In this document: piece after piece, positions 45,039 through 54,143 of the stretch | How positions within the stretch are numbered: the stretch's first letter is position 1 | Layout: every line of letters starts with the position of its first letter | Assembly (NCBI GenBank): GCA_947368535.1 | Contig: CANBHY010000005.1 | Coordinates: 1-64,000 of the forward strand | Origin: an uncultured Clostridium sp. | GTDB taxonomy: Bacteria; Bacillota; Clostridia; TANB77; CAG-508 | Length of the DNA stretch: 64,000 bases | Direction: 5' to 3' | Notes under the pieces: generated by a model | Told to the model about the DNA's origin: nothing | The model's database searches: none | The model's input: only the letters and a program-made list of their open reading frames with translations | Made by a program: the position numbers and the translations under genes

Positions 45039-46898
45039 TTAAGATTTAATTGCGTGGAATGGGCATTTATTAATACATGTTCCACATTTTATACATTTCT
45101 CTGTATCTATTACATGAGGTTGTTTTATTTCTCCATTTATTGCATCTACTGGACAATTTCTCTTACATAATCCACAACCTTTACACAATTCTGAATCAAT
45201 ATGTAATTGCATTAATGCTTTACATTCTCCAGCTCTACATTTCTTTTCTTTTATATGTTCTTCATATTCTTCTCTAAAGTATTTTAATGTACTTAATACT
45301 GGGTTTGGCGCTGTTTGTCCTAATCCGCAGATTGATGCTTTTTGTATATTTCGGCATAGAGTTTCTAATTTCTCTATGTCTCCTTCTTCACCTTTTCCTT
45401 CTGTTATTTTAGTTAATAGTTCTAATAGTCTTTTTGTTCCTATTCTACATGGTGTACATTTTCCACAAGATTCATCTACAGTGAATCCTAAATAAAATTT
45501 TGCTAAGTTAACCATACATTTTGAGTCATCCATCACAATTAATCCGCCTGATCCCATCATTGAACCTATTGCTTGTAGCGATTCATAGTCTATTGGTGTA
45601 TCTAGATTTTCTTCTGTAATACATCCTCCTGATGGTCCACCTGTTTGTGCTGCTTTAAAATTTCTTCCATTTGGTATTCCTCCACCAATGTCATATACTA
45701 TTTCTCTTAATGTTACTCCCATAGGTACTTCTACTAGACCTATATTGTTAACATTTCCTCCTAATGCAAATACTTTTGTTCCTTTTGATTTTTCTGTTCC
45801 GATGCCAGAATACCATTCTGCACCATTTAGAATAATTTTTGTTACATTGGCATATGTTTCAACATTGTTTATTAATGTTGGTTTTCCATATAGCCCCTCG
45901 TTTGCTGGGAATGGTGGTTTTAATCTTGGTTGACCACGTTTTCCTTCTATTGATTCTAAAAGTGCTGTTTCTTCACCACACACGAATGCACCTGCTCCTA
46001 ATCTAACTTCTAGATCAAAGCTAAATCCAGAATTCCAAATATTTTCCCCTAAAATCCCATATTCTTTTGCTTGGTCTATTGCTTTTTGGAAACGTTCAAC
46101 TGCTATTGGATATTCTGCTCTTACATAGATATATCCTTTATTTGCACCTATTGCAAATCCAGCAATCATCATAGCTTCTACTACACAGTGTGGATCTCCT
46201 TCTAGGATACTTCTGTCCATAAATGCTCCGGGATCACCTTCATCAGCATTACATACTACATATTTTTGATCTCCTTGTGCCATTTTTGTAAAAGACCATT
46301 TCTTACCTGTAGGGAATCCTGCTCCTCCACGTCCACGTAATCCGGAATTTGAAATTGTTTCAATTACATCATCTGGTGACATTGAGAATAATACTTTTTC
46401 TAAAGCTTTGTATCCATCAAATGCGATGTATTCATCTATATTTTCTGGGTCTATTACTCCACAATTTTTAAGTGCTATTCTTTTTTGTTTTTTATAAAAA
46501 TTTAATTCATCTAATTTTTTTACTACTGTATTGTCTACATCTTTGCAAAGTAGTCTTTCAACTATTTCACCTTTTTGAATATGTTTTTCAACTATTTCTT
46601 CACAATCTTCTGGTTTGCAATTAGCATAAAATGTATCTTCTGGTCTAATTATTACAATCGGTCCTTTGGCGCATAGTCCAAAGCAACCTGTTTGAATAAC
46701 TCTAACATTTTCTATATTTTTTTCTTCTATTATTTTTCTAAAGTTTTCTATGATTTTAGGAGATTTTGATGATGTACATCCTGTACCATGGCAAACTAAA
46801 ATATGTTTTTCTCTAGTATCTGATGCTGTATTTACTCTTAAATCTAGTTCTTTTATTTTATTTTCTCTAATTTCTTTTATTTCTTCTAAAGTTTTCAT
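45039..46898 (-). CDS. hydB: Hydrogenase NADH-binding subunit (NuoF-like)
   Basis: This flavoprotein binds NADH and FMN and passes electrons to HydA and ferredoxin. The 619-aa product has an N-terminal thioredoxin-like [2Fe-2S] domain (VCHGTGCTSSKSP, GCFGLCAKGP), the NuoF core (GLRGRGGAGFPTGKKW, VVCNADEGDPGAFMDR, GAGAFVCGEETALL, and the CGKCTPCRIG cluster site) and two C-terminal [4Fe-4S] ferredoxin clusters (CKGCGLCKRNCP, CIKCGTCINKCP). This domain set with HydA and HydC is that of the bifurcating heterotrimer. Start behind an AGGAGGC site. Confidence 0.95.
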   Translation of the reverse strand: MKTLEEIKEIRENKIKELDLRVNTASDTREKHILVCHGTGCTSSKSPKIIENFRKIIEEKNIENVRVIQTGCFGLCAKGPIVIIRPEDTFYANCKPEDCEEIVEKHIQKGEIVERLLCKDVDNTVVKKLDELNFYKKQKRIALKNCGVIDPENIDEYIAFDGYKALEKVLFSMSPDDVIETISNSGLRGRGGAGFPTGKKWSFTKMAQGDQKYVVCNADEGDPGAFMDRSILEGDPHCVVEAMMIAGFAIGANKGYIYVRAEYPIAVERFQKAIDQAKEYGILGENIWNSGFSFDLEVRLGAGAFVCGEETALLESIEGKRGQPRLKPPFPANEGLYGKPTLINNVETYANVTKIILNGAEWYSGIGTEKSKGTKVFALGGNVNNIGLVEVPMGVTLREIVYDIGGGIPNGRNFKAAQTGGPSGGCITEENLDTPIDYESLQAIGSMMGSGGLIVMDDSKCMVNLAKFYLGFTVDESCGKCTPCRIGTKRLLELLTKITEGKGEEGDIEKLETLCRNIQKASICGLGQTAPNPVLSTLKYFREEYEEHIKEKKCRAGECKALMQLHIDSELCKGCGLCKRNCPVDAINGEIKQPHVIDTEKCIKCGTCINKCPFHAIKS

Positions 46899-46907
46899 TT
46901 TTGCCTC

Positions 46908-47402
46908 CTATTCTGGATTTTCCATAATTTTATCTATAATTTCATCCATCATTTTTACAGTTGCTTTTCCATATACTTCTCCATTAACTGTAAAAACAGG
47001 AGCTAGACCACAAGCACCTATACATCTTGTTGCTTCTAGTGAAAACATTCCGTCTTTAGTTGTTTCTCCAACATCTATTTTCAATCTTTCTTTTGCTCTA
47101 TCTAATATTTGTTCTGAACCTTTTACAAAGCATGCTGTTCCTAAACATATTGCTATGTGGTATTTTCCCTTTGGTTTTAATGTAAATCTAGAATAAAATG
47201 TAACTACTCCATATATTTCTGCTCTTGGTATTGATAAGTATTCTGATATTGCTGCCATTGATTTTTCTGAAATATATCCATAGTATTCTTGTACTTCGTT
47301 TAGTATTTGTATTAAATTGTCCTTTGTTTGTTTGTACTGATTTAAGATTTCTTCCATTTTTGGATCTTTGCCTGTACATCCGCTGCATTTTGTGTTTTCC
47401 AT
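46908..47402 (-). CDS. hydC: Hydrogenase [2Fe-2S] subunit (NuoE-like)
   Basis: HydC completes the HydABC electron-transfer complex. The 164-aa product has the NuoE-like fold with the [2Fe-2S] ligands in CLGTACF and CIGACGL, plus HIAICLGTACFVKGSEQ. A short N-terminal segment with Cys residues (KCSGCTGKD) precedes it. It begins the operon, 9 bases from hydB, behind AAGGAGGTAAAT. Promoter upstream not clear; the 230 bases before it, up to hpf, hold a terminator and AT-rich sequence only. Confidence 0.93.
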   Translation of the reverse strand: MENTKCSGCTGKDPKMEEILNQYKQTKDNLIQILNEVQEYYGYISEKSMAAISEYLSIPRAEIYGVVTFYSRFTLKPKGKYHIAICLGTACFVKGSEQILDRAKERLKIDVGETTKDGMFSLEATRCIGACGLAPVFTVNGEVYGKATVKMMDEIIDKIMENPE

Positions 47403-47591
47403 ATTTACCTCCTTAGATACTTTTATACTCTTTTATTTATGTTATATCTTATAGTTTTTTCTTTTAAAAAAGTTTATGTGTAAAATTCAATTTCATTATA
47501 TCAAATTTTAAAAATAAATCTATCTTTTTCGACATTTTTTTATATTATTTTTATTTTATTGTAATATATTAATTTTTTCACAATAAATAAA

Positions 47592-47620
47592 AAATCTACC
47601 GATTAAAAATCGATAGATTT
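47592..47620 (-). terminator. Terminator of hpf
   Basis: Arms AAATCTACCGAT / ATCGATAGATTT (one mismatch) with TTTTTT on the plus side and A-rich/T-rich flanks, just past the hpf stop. Confidence 0.7.
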
Positions 47621-47632
47621 TTTTATATGTTA

Positions 47633-48166
47633 CTAGCATTCTGGCTCTGAAATACCAAAATTTTTACCGTCTTTTAATTTATATATAACATGAACCTTGT
47701 TTGTATCAACATCTATGTATGCCAAAAAGCTTTGTGTTTTTCTTTCTTCTAATATCATTTTAGCATCTTCTGCTGACATTGGTTTTATATCATAATATGT
47801 TGTTTTAACAATTTCACCATCTAATTCTGCTTCTTCTGGCATATCCATTTCTTTTGCTCTAATTGATTCGTCTTTGTTCATTCTTTCTTTTTTAGTTTTT
47901 GCTTTTCTAATTTGTCTTTCTAATATGTCAATATCTTCATCAATTGAAGCATATAAGTCTTTGCTTTCAGCTACTGCTCTATGGCTGTCTCCTTTGTATG
48001 ATACGCTAATTTCTGCAATTTGTAATTCTCTTTCTAGTCTGATCATTACTTGTATATCTAAATCTTCTGTTTCATAATACTTTTCTAGTCTTTCCATTTT
48101 TCTTTCTATGTAGTCTTTAATTGCCTCTGTTGCTTTTAAATCTTTTCCTGTTATTTTTATATTCAT
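47633..48166 (-). CDS. hpf: Long-form ribosome hibernation promoting factor
   Basis: HPF joins ribosomes into inactive 100S dimers in slow growth. The 177-aa product has the N-terminal S30AE domain (MNIKITGKDLKATEAIKDYI, LQIAEISVSYKGDSHRA) and the C-terminal dimerisation domain of the long form (VKTTYYDIKPMSAEDAKMIL, SFLAYIDVDTNKVHVIYKLKDG). The start at 48166 follows GAAGGAGTGATTAAA. Monocistronic. Confidence 0.95.
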   Translation of the reverse strand: MNIKITGKDLKATEAIKDYIERKMERLEKYYETEDLDIQVMIRLERELQIAEISVSYKGDSHRAVAESKDLYASIDEDIDILERQIRKAKTKKERMNKDESIRAKEMDMPEEAELDGEIVKTTYYDIKPMSAEDAKMILEERKTQSFLAYIDVDTNKVHVIYKLKDGKNFGISEPEC

Positions 48167-48264
48167 TTTAATCACTCCTTCTTTCGTTTTAGTGATTTTA
48201 TTATATCTATATATTGTTTAAAAGTCAACTTTTATTGTACCTTATAAATATTAAAAAGCCTTAT

Positions 48265-48994
48265 TTACATAAGACTTTCTACTTTATATTCTTTTTCTAA
48301 TTTTTCATTAAAATAAATTCTTGTTATAAGTTCAAATTCTTTTAAGGATTCTTCTTTTATTGTAAATGAAAATATCTTTTTTGCATCTGCATTTAAGGTA
48401 TAAATTATTGCATATCTGCATCCTTCTGACATTTGTATAGCTGACTTGTCTTGTTTACTGCATTCTTTGCATTTAAATCCATCATCTTTTATACTAAATT
48501 GCTCTACGTCTTCTTTTTTACCACATGATACACACTCATTTACATTAGGTGTATATCCTAATATTTTTAATAATCTCATTTTAAATACTGAAATGATAAA
48601 ATCTAAATTTTTATCGCTTTCTGATATTATGTATAGTGTATTTAAAAATAACTTTAGTATGTTGTAGTTATTTTGATTTTCTGTTGTCACATCTGTTATT
48701 ATTTTTATTATTGCAGCTACATAGTTTAGCTTTTCTATGTCTACTCTTATTTGATAAAATATCTCTATTGGATCACAACTTTGCATTGTATACATATCGT
48801 TTGATTTTCTTAGTACATATTCTCCAAAGCATAACAATTGTGAACCTGCCATTAGCATACTTTTTGGTCTTTTAGCCCCTTTAGCTACACACGATATTTT
48901 TCCCAAGTTTGGTGTTAATATTGTTAATATTTTATCTGAATCGCCTAAACTGTTTTCTCCGTATTACTACTCCACTTGTTTTTACAACCTTCAT
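48265..48994 (-). CDS. recO: DNA repair protein RecO, interrupted by a +1 frame change at CGG
   Basis: RecO loads RecA at gaps together with RecR. From ATG 48994 (AAGGGAT before it) the zero frame reads MKVVKTSGVVI-CGG and then ends after a few codons. Skipping one C at 48961 gives MKVVKTSGVVI-G-ENSLGDSDKILTILT and on into GKISCVAKGAKRPKS, the OB-fold start of RecO, then the central helical domain, a CxxC...CxxC zinc site (CVSCGKKEDVEQFS, CKECSKQDKS) and the C-terminus at 48265. The full product is about 242 aa, normal for RecO; without the shift the conserved OB strand is lost. Position after era and a YqzL-like gene confirms the identity. Confidence 0.88.
48958..48961 (-). other. CGGA +1 shift site in recO
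   Basis: Zero-frame ATA-CGG-AGA, in the 12th codon; skipping the C restores the OB fold. Only here is the residue not conserved in the family, so glycine is less certain than at the other sites. Confidence 0.65.
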
Positions 48995-48995
48995 A

Positions 48996-49106
48996 TTATA
49001 CATCCCTTCGAAAGGAATTTTCTTTTTTAGATTTCTTATAATTAAGATAATCTTCTATTTTTCCTGTTTTCTTAAATTTTTCCCATTGTTTTCTTTGTTC
49101 GTTCAT
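48996..49106 (-). CDS. yqzL: YqzL-like small protein, 36 aa
   Basis: MNEQRKQWEKFKKTGKIEDYLNYK has the shape of YqzL, which lies between era and recO in many Firmicutes. AAAGGTGATATT precedes the ATG, the stop is one base before the recO start. It is shorter than a usual ORF cutoff. Function unknown in the family. Confidence 0.7.
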   Translation of the reverse strand: MNEQRKQWEKFKKTGKIEDYLNYKKSKKENSFRRDV

Positions 49107-49144
49107 AATATCACCTTTCTTTTATAATATTATGAACTTTAGCT

Positions 49145-50050
49145 TTAGTTTGTATACTTAAATTTTTTTAAAATATTTGTGTTTTCATCCCATTTATTGT
49201 CTACTTTTACCCATATTTTAAGGTTTATTTTACTTTGAAAAATTTTTTCTAAATCTTTTCTTGCACATTGTCCTATTCTTTTTAACATAGAACCATCTTT
49301 CCCTATTATTATTCCTTTATGTGAATCTCTTTTACAATATATTGTTGCTTCTATGTCATATATTTCTTCACCTTTGCTCGTTTTTCTATCTTTGAATTTG
49401 TTTACTTCAACATATAGTCCATGTGGTACTTCATCATTTAAAAATCTTAATGCTTTTTCTCTTATTTTTTCTTCCGCCATTTGTCTTGATGTTTGATCTG
49501 TATATTCATCTTCTTCATAAAATCTTGGTCCTGGCTTTAATAGTTTTTCTATTTCAGCTAAAACAATATCAGCATATTTATCTTTAGTTGCCTCTACTGG
49601 TATTACGCTTGAAAAATCATAACATTCCTTATACAAATTAATTAAATTTAATAGACTTTCTTTTTTTACTAAGTCTATCTTGTTTATTATTAATATTACT
49701 TTTTTATTTATCTCTTTTAATTTTTCTAGAATGTATGTATCGCCTTTTCCAACTTCATTACTTGTTGCTTCTATCAAAAATAAAATCACATCAACATCTT
49801 TTAGACTTGACATAGCTGTATCTACCATTGTTTCACTTAATTTACTTTTTGGTTTATGTATTCCTGGTGTATCAATAAAAATTATTTGTGAATTTTCTCT
49901 ATTGGCTATTGCTCTTATTGCTAATCTTGTTGTTTGTGGCTTATTTGCTGTTATTGATACATCTTCTTTTATTAATGTATTTAATAATGTTGATTTTCCT
50001 ACATTTGTTCTTCCTATTAATGATACAAATCCTGACTTAAATTCTTGCAT
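49145..50050 (-). CDS. era: GTPase Era
   Basis: Era is an essential GTPase that matures 16S rRNA and 30S subunits. The 301-aa product has G1 (GRTNVGKSTL), G3 (FIDTPGIHKP), G4 (NKIDLV) and the C-terminal KH domain (KGIIIGKDGSMLKRIGQCAR). GGAGAAAATATG marks the start. It lies in the conserved yqfC/D - ybeY - era - recO arrangement. Confidence 0.97.
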   Translation of the reverse strand: MQEFKSGFVSLIGRTNVGKSTLLNTLIKEDVSITANKPQTTRLAIRAIANRENSQIIFIDTPGIHKPKSKLSETMVDTAMSSLKDVDVILFLIEATSNEVGKGDTYILEKLKEINKKVILIINKIDLVKKESLLNLINLYKECYDFSSVIPVEATKDKYADIVLAEIEKLLKPGPRFYEEDEYTDQTSRQMAEEKIREKALRFLNDEVPHGLYVEVNKFKDRKTSKGEEIYDIEATIYCKRDSHKGIIIGKDGSMLKRIGQCARKDLEKIFQSKINLKIWVKVDNKWDENTNILKKFKYTN

Positions 50051-50144
50051 ATTTTCTCCTATACCTTTTTAATATTATAATTTTAACATAATATTTTATT
50101 TTTAACAACAGAACCTATGTGATGGTATGATTCTCGCATATAAA

Positions 50145-50170
50145 AAGAAAAGGCTTTAAGCCTTTTCTTT
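50145..50170 (-). terminator. Terminator of the DUF3048 gene
   Basis: Arms AAAGAAAAGGCTT / AAGCCTTTTCTTT follow the DUF3048 stop, T-rich after on the minus strand; separates it from era. Confidence 0.8.
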
Positions 50171-51257
50171 ATTGTATTGTTAAGTTTGTATCTAGTGGAC
50201 AAATTTCAAAGAATGTATTTCCATCGTTTACTTGTATTTCTTCTCCATTTGCATTTTTATATACTGTTTTTGATGACCTATCTGATTTTGTACAAGTTAT
50301 TGGGATTGCTTTTCCATTTGTTATGTAGTATCCATCTTTTGTTCCTGTATTTCTTAGTCCTTGTCTACCTTTATTTTCGCCATCAGATAAAGTATAATTT
50401 TCAGCTTTTGTTATTATTATATTTTTAGTTGTTATGTTTGTTTCATCTACTGCGTCTGTTTGTGTTTTTCCTCTTGCATATCTAGTATATCTTCCTGTCT
50501 CTGGATTATATTCAAATGTTACTGATTGTAAGTTAGAGAATGGTATTTTTACTGTTGTAGCTGATATTGCATCAGTATTTTCTGCTAATGTTACATCATC
50601 TGTTGTATAATTTAGTACGCTTTTGGCATCTGATGTTGTTCTATATCCTTTAGATGCAGCTGCTGTTTTTAGTGTTGCTAAATCACATATTGAGTTGTGA
50701 GGTGCATATCTTGTTGATAGTCTCCAGAATACGTCTCCTTCTTTCCATGCTCTTCCTGTATCATATTCTAGACCATTTACATTGTTTATACCTAATGTTC
50801 TTATATCTGATTGAGCTTGTGGACTCCAACCTATATGAGCATATATTGCATCATTTTCTAAAGCATAGTCTAGAAAATAGTGTCTTGAACTTCTCATTGG
50901 TCCTACTTTGTCTGCATCTGAACCTTTGAATACTGCCATTAATCTAGTTTCTCCACCTTCAACTATTATTTCATATACTGCATATGCTTTATTTATTGAA
51001 AATTGTGGCCATGCATCACTATGATTGTCTATCATACATGCTATTGGTCTTTCTGTTCCCGCATATATTTGTACTGTTTTCTCTGGTTCTGTTACTGGTT
51101 CTGTTTCATTTACTGCCGTTGGTGTTGAAACTTCTTTTGTTTTGTTATCTTGTATGTATTTATATCCTAAAAAAGCTCCTACTCCTGCTATTGCTAATAA
51201 TAAAATTACTATTAATATTTTAGAACCTTTTTTGCTCTTTTTCTTACTTTTCCCCAT
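50169..51257 (-). CDS. Membrane-anchored DUF3048/YerB-family protein
   Basis: The product is 362 aa: Lys/Ser-rich start, one membrane helix (about residues 13-32), a Thr/Val-rich linker, then the two DUF3048 domains with RPIACMIDNHSDAWPQ, YEIIVEGGETRLMAVF, VGPMRSSRHYFLDYAL, and the C-terminal KDGYYITNGKAIPITCTKSD, FFEICPLDT. The B. subtilis member YerB is a lipoprotein of unknown role at the cell surface. GAAGGTATGTT precedes the ATG. It replaces cdd/dgkA, which often sit here between ybeY and era. Confidence 0.88.
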   Translation of the reverse strand: MGKSKKKSKKGSKILIVILLLAIAGVGAFLGYKYIQDNKTKEVSTPTAVNETEPVTEPEKTVQIYAGTERPIACMIDNHSDAWPQFSINKAYAVYEIIVEGGETRLMAVFKGSDADKVGPMRSSRHYFLDYALENDAIYAHIGWSPQAQSDIRTLGINNVNGLEYDTGRAWKEGDVFWRLSTRYAPHNSICDLATLKTAAASKGYRTTSDAKSVLNYTTDDVTLAENTDAISATTVKIPFSNLQSVTFEYNPETGRYTRYARGKTQTDAVDETNITTKNIIITKAENYTLSDGENKGRQGLRNTGTKDGYYITNGKAIPITCTKSDRSSKTVYKNANGEEIQVNDGNTFFEICPLDTNLTIQ

Positions 51258-51278
51258 AACATACCTTCTTTCTTTTGT

Positions 51279-51752
51279 TTATATTTCTCGAGTTATTGAA
51301 AGTTGATTTAATATATTTTCTTCTTTCTCTCTCATTTCAGTTCTGTCTGTAAGTTCTATATGGTCATATCCCATTAAATGATAAAATCCGTGAACTACCA
51401 TGTATGCTAGTTCTCTTTCAAAAGAGTGTCCATATTCTTCTGCTTGTTCTCTTACTTTTTCTATTGATATTACTATATCTCCTAGTGGTTCTTCTGTTAT
51501 TAATGATAGGTTTGAAATTTCGTCTTTTTCGAACATTGGAAATGATAGCACATCTGTTGCTTTGTTTATTTTTCTGTATTCATTATTCATTTCTTGAATT
51601 TTATCTGGTGTTGTTAAGATAATACTCATATATAATTTTGTTTTTAAAAGATTTTCTTCTTCAAAACATTTATGTATTACTTTTTCTATTATTTTACTAT
51701 ATTCTTCGTTTTCTTCTATGTCCAAAAATTCAATTTGTACTAGTTCTTTCAT
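51279..51752 (-). CDS. ybeY: Endoribonuclease YbeY (16S rRNA maturation)
   Basis: YbeY is a zinc-dependent RNase for 16S 3'-end processing and ribosome quality control. The 157-aa product has the zinc motif HGFYHLMGYDH and TDVLSFPMFE, plus LGDIVISIEKVREQAEEYGH before it. It overlaps the stop of the 402-aa gene upstream by four bases, so it is translationally coupled. Confidence 0.95.
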   Translation of the reverse strand: MKELVQIEFLDIEENEEYSKIIEKVIHKCFEEENLLKTKLYMSIILTTPDKIQEMNNEYRKINKATDVLSFPMFEKDEISNLSLITEEPLGDIVISIEKVREQAEEYGHSFERELAYMVVHGFYHLMGYDHIELTDRTEMREKEENILNQLSITREI

Positions 51753-52957
51753 CTATTTACCTTTCTAGTTCTTGTATAATTGCTACTTGTTCTACAAATA
51801 TTTTTAATATTTTTCATTGCTCCATATGAAATTAGTCTTTCTTTGTAGAAGTTTAATATTTCTTTATTTTCTTTATTATCTTCTATTGTTTTTATTTCTC
51901 TTTTTAAGAATAAAATTTCTTTTTCTTTAGCTGTTTCTGTTTTTTCATATTCAGCATAGAATTTTTTATAATTTTCTCTTTCTTCTACTTTTTCCCAATA
52001 TACTTTTCCAGAAAGTAATTTTATACTGTAAGCTTCCATTAAATCTAAAAATATATTATATGTTTCTAGTTTTGCTTTTTTAGTTTTGTCTGCTACAATT
52101 ATTTTTCTAATATCTTTTAATAGTTTTTCATAACATTGTTCTGTAGCTACTAATGGTAAGCTATGTGTGAATATTGTTCTACTTATTCCTAGTAATATCA
52201 TATTTTTTTCTACATAGTCTTTTGGTTCTAAAACTCCTATATCAAATTGATCTAATCTTTGAACTTCGCTTCCAATTTTTTCTTGTATTACTGGACCTTC
52301 ACTTGATTGAAATTTTATTGTTATTATATTTGATATGTATTCTTGCAATGTATCGAATATTTTATTATATACATCTAATTTTTCATCATTACTTTTTCTG
52401 TTACATTCTGCTAGTTTTACAGAATAGCATTTTAGTATTCCTTTATAAAATGAATCCATTTGTGTAACATAAAATTCGTTATATTTTTTTATAATCTTTT
52501 CTTTAGCATTTAATTTTAATGATTCATAATCTAGTTCTATTAAATATTTTTGTTTTTGATATTTGTATTCATTATAGTCTTTTTCTTTTAGTTGAGTTAT
52601 TTTATAGTAATTTCCCATTGCTGTTTTTTCAAATTCTGATGCTGTATTTGTTTTTACTTTTTTGTATACGCTGTCCATTATGTATTTATCGATAGCTTCT
52701 AAATATAATGAATAAGCTTCTTGATATTTTTGTTCTAGAGCATGTTTTTTATCGTCATTTATGTTGTCTTTAAAGTTTATATTATTTTCAAAAGTTTTTA
52801 GCAAATTATTTCTTTTTAGGTTTATAACTATTCCATTAATTCCTATTTTTGTTGGAATCATTATCTTTGATAGTGTATTACTTAGTTTTCCAAAAAAGGT
52901 TGTGTTTGAATCTACTACTTTTAAACTTCTCTCTTCCAATACTTTTTCTCCTTTCAT
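51749..52957 (-). CDS. Unknown 402-aa helical protein between yqfD and ybeY
   Basis: I do not recognise this product. It is Lys/Glu/Tyr-rich, soluble and almost wholly helical, with a short hydrophobic first part (LSKIMIPTKIGINGIVINLK) and a Cys/Arg-rich tail (RTSSNYTRTRKVNR). The ATG at 52957 overlaps the yqfD stop (ATGA); a TTG at 52939 behind AAAGGAGAAAAAGTA is a better-placed alternative start. In B. subtilis this place between yqfD and ybeY holds phoH and yqfF; here they are missing. Coupling on both sides suggests a role with its neighbours. Confidence 0.75.
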   Translation of the reverse strand: MKGEKVLEERSLKVVDSNTTFFGKLSNTLSKIMIPTKIGINGIVINLKRNNLLKTFENNINFKDNINDDKKHALEQKYQEAYSLYLEAIDKYIMDSVYKKVKTNTASEFEKTAMGNYYKITQLKEKDYNEYKYQKQKYLIELDYESLKLNAKEKIIKKYNEFYVTQMDSFYKGILKCYSVKLAECNRKSNDEKLDVYNKIFDTLQEYISNIITIKFQSSEGPVIQEKIGSEVQRLDQFDIGVLEPKDYVEKNMILLGISRTIFTHSLPLVATEQCYEKLLKDIRKIIVADKTKKAKLETYNIFLDLMEAYSIKLLSGKVYWEKVEERENYKKFYAEYEKTETAKEKEILFLKREIKTIEDNKENKEILNFYKERLISYGAMKNIKNICRTSSNYTRTRKVNR

Positions 52958-54137
52958 GAAACCAATTTTTCTTCTGTCCCTATTTTTTCAATAACTTCAT
53001 ATAGTAATTTAACCTTTATTTTCTCGCCTTCTTGTTCTGTAGTAAAATGCTCATTTACTATTTCTTTATTTTCGATTTCTGATTTCATTTGTTCTTTTAA
53101 TTCATTTAGTATTTTTTCTTCTAACTCTTCTTTAGAGTACTCTCTTTTTACTAATTTATATTCATTATTTGTTACTTTTTTTACTTCAACGGGCAAATAA
53201 AAATTGTTTAAAATTTTAATTTTATTTTTCGTTTCCATTGTATCATATTTTTCAAATTTTGAAAGTCTTTTATAAAAATTTATTGTTTTTTTATTTAAAA
53301 TTATTCCATATTTATTTTCTGTTTCATTTGTTGCAACTTTTTCTTCTTGTATTAAATTTTCTTCTTTTTCTAGGTAATACCAAACTTTTGCTTCTACTTC
53401 TCCGCTGTGCATGCATGTATCTTACTCCTGTGTATTTTCCTTCCATCCAGCCTCCAATTAATTTTTGTCCCGCTTCTACTACATCACCTTCTTTTACTAA
53501 CGCTGTTCCGATTTATTGCATTTACTTTTGTTATTATTCCTTCCTTAGTTGATACAATGTCACAGTATTCATTTTCATCTACAATTTCTGGTTTCTCTGT
53601 TGCTTCTGATATTGTTATTTTTGCATTTGTTCCTTTTATATCAATTCCTATCCATGATATTTTTTCATTTTCTAATCTTATTTTTTCAATTATTTTTTTA
53701 CTATCTATTTTCATTTTTAAGCTTCCCTGTTTTAAGCCATTTTTATTTAAAACTTCTATTAGTTCTTTTTCAGAAATTTGTTCATTTCCAGTTATTTCTA
53801 TATTCCATATAAAATTTGATAATGCAAATATTGATAACACTAGCATAAAAAACAAAAATATAAAAACTTTTCTGTTTTTATATTTTTTTATTTCAAATAT
53901 AATTCCTCTTTTTTTCTTTATTTTTACTCTACTATTAGTTTCTTTCGCTATTTTTCTTATTTGTCTAAAATCATCTATACTCATTTTAGTTGTTACTGCT
54001 ATTTTATTTTTTCTTTTTGTTCCCCACAATCTTATTTTTTCTTTTGCACACATGTTAAAAAATCTTTCTATAAAGAAACCTTCTATTTCTATTACAAGGT
54101 ATCCTAAACAGAAATTTTTTATTCTTTTTAATATCAT
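52954..54137 (-). CDS. yqfD: Sporulation protein YqfD, interrupted by two +1 frame changes at CGG
   Basis: YqfD (SpoIV-type, forespore/mother cell membrane) is a stage IV sporulation protein. The zero frame from 54137 gives an N-terminal region (YLVIEIEGFFIERFFNMC), one membrane helix (about residues 90-108) and the domain up to IITKVNAIN, then stops at about 53484. One extra C at 53510 (AAT-CGG-AAC): dropping it gives N-G-TALVKEGDVVEAGQKLIG and GGWMEGKYTGVRYMHAQ, then again a CGG (CAG-CGG-AGA at 53402-53404); dropping a second C gives G-EVEAKVWYYLEKEE and runs on to 52954. The total length, 393 aa, fits YqfD (B. subtilis about 398). Two independent +1 events of the same kind in one gene are remarkable. 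Confidence 0.88.
53401..53404 (-). other. Second CGGA +1 shift site in yqfD
   Basis: CAG-CGG-AGA in the +1 frame set by the first site; skipping the C gives HAQ-G-EVEAKVWYY, matching the family pattern A-x-G-x-V-x-A. The alternative of one extra C two bases earlier (GCA-C-AGC-GGA) cannot be excluded. Confidence 0.6.
53507..53510 (-). other. First CGGA +1 shift site in yqfD
   Basis: Zero-frame AAT-CGG-AAC; skipping the C gives Asn-Gly-Thr-Ala-Leu-Val, the family pattern at this place. The zero frame ends 9 codons later at TGA. Confidence 0.7.
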
Positions 54138-54143
54138 TTAAAA

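Noticed and set aside
48996..49106. The region upstream of recO as a further piece of recO
   Set aside because: It has its own start, stop and site and resembles YqzL, which normally lies here.
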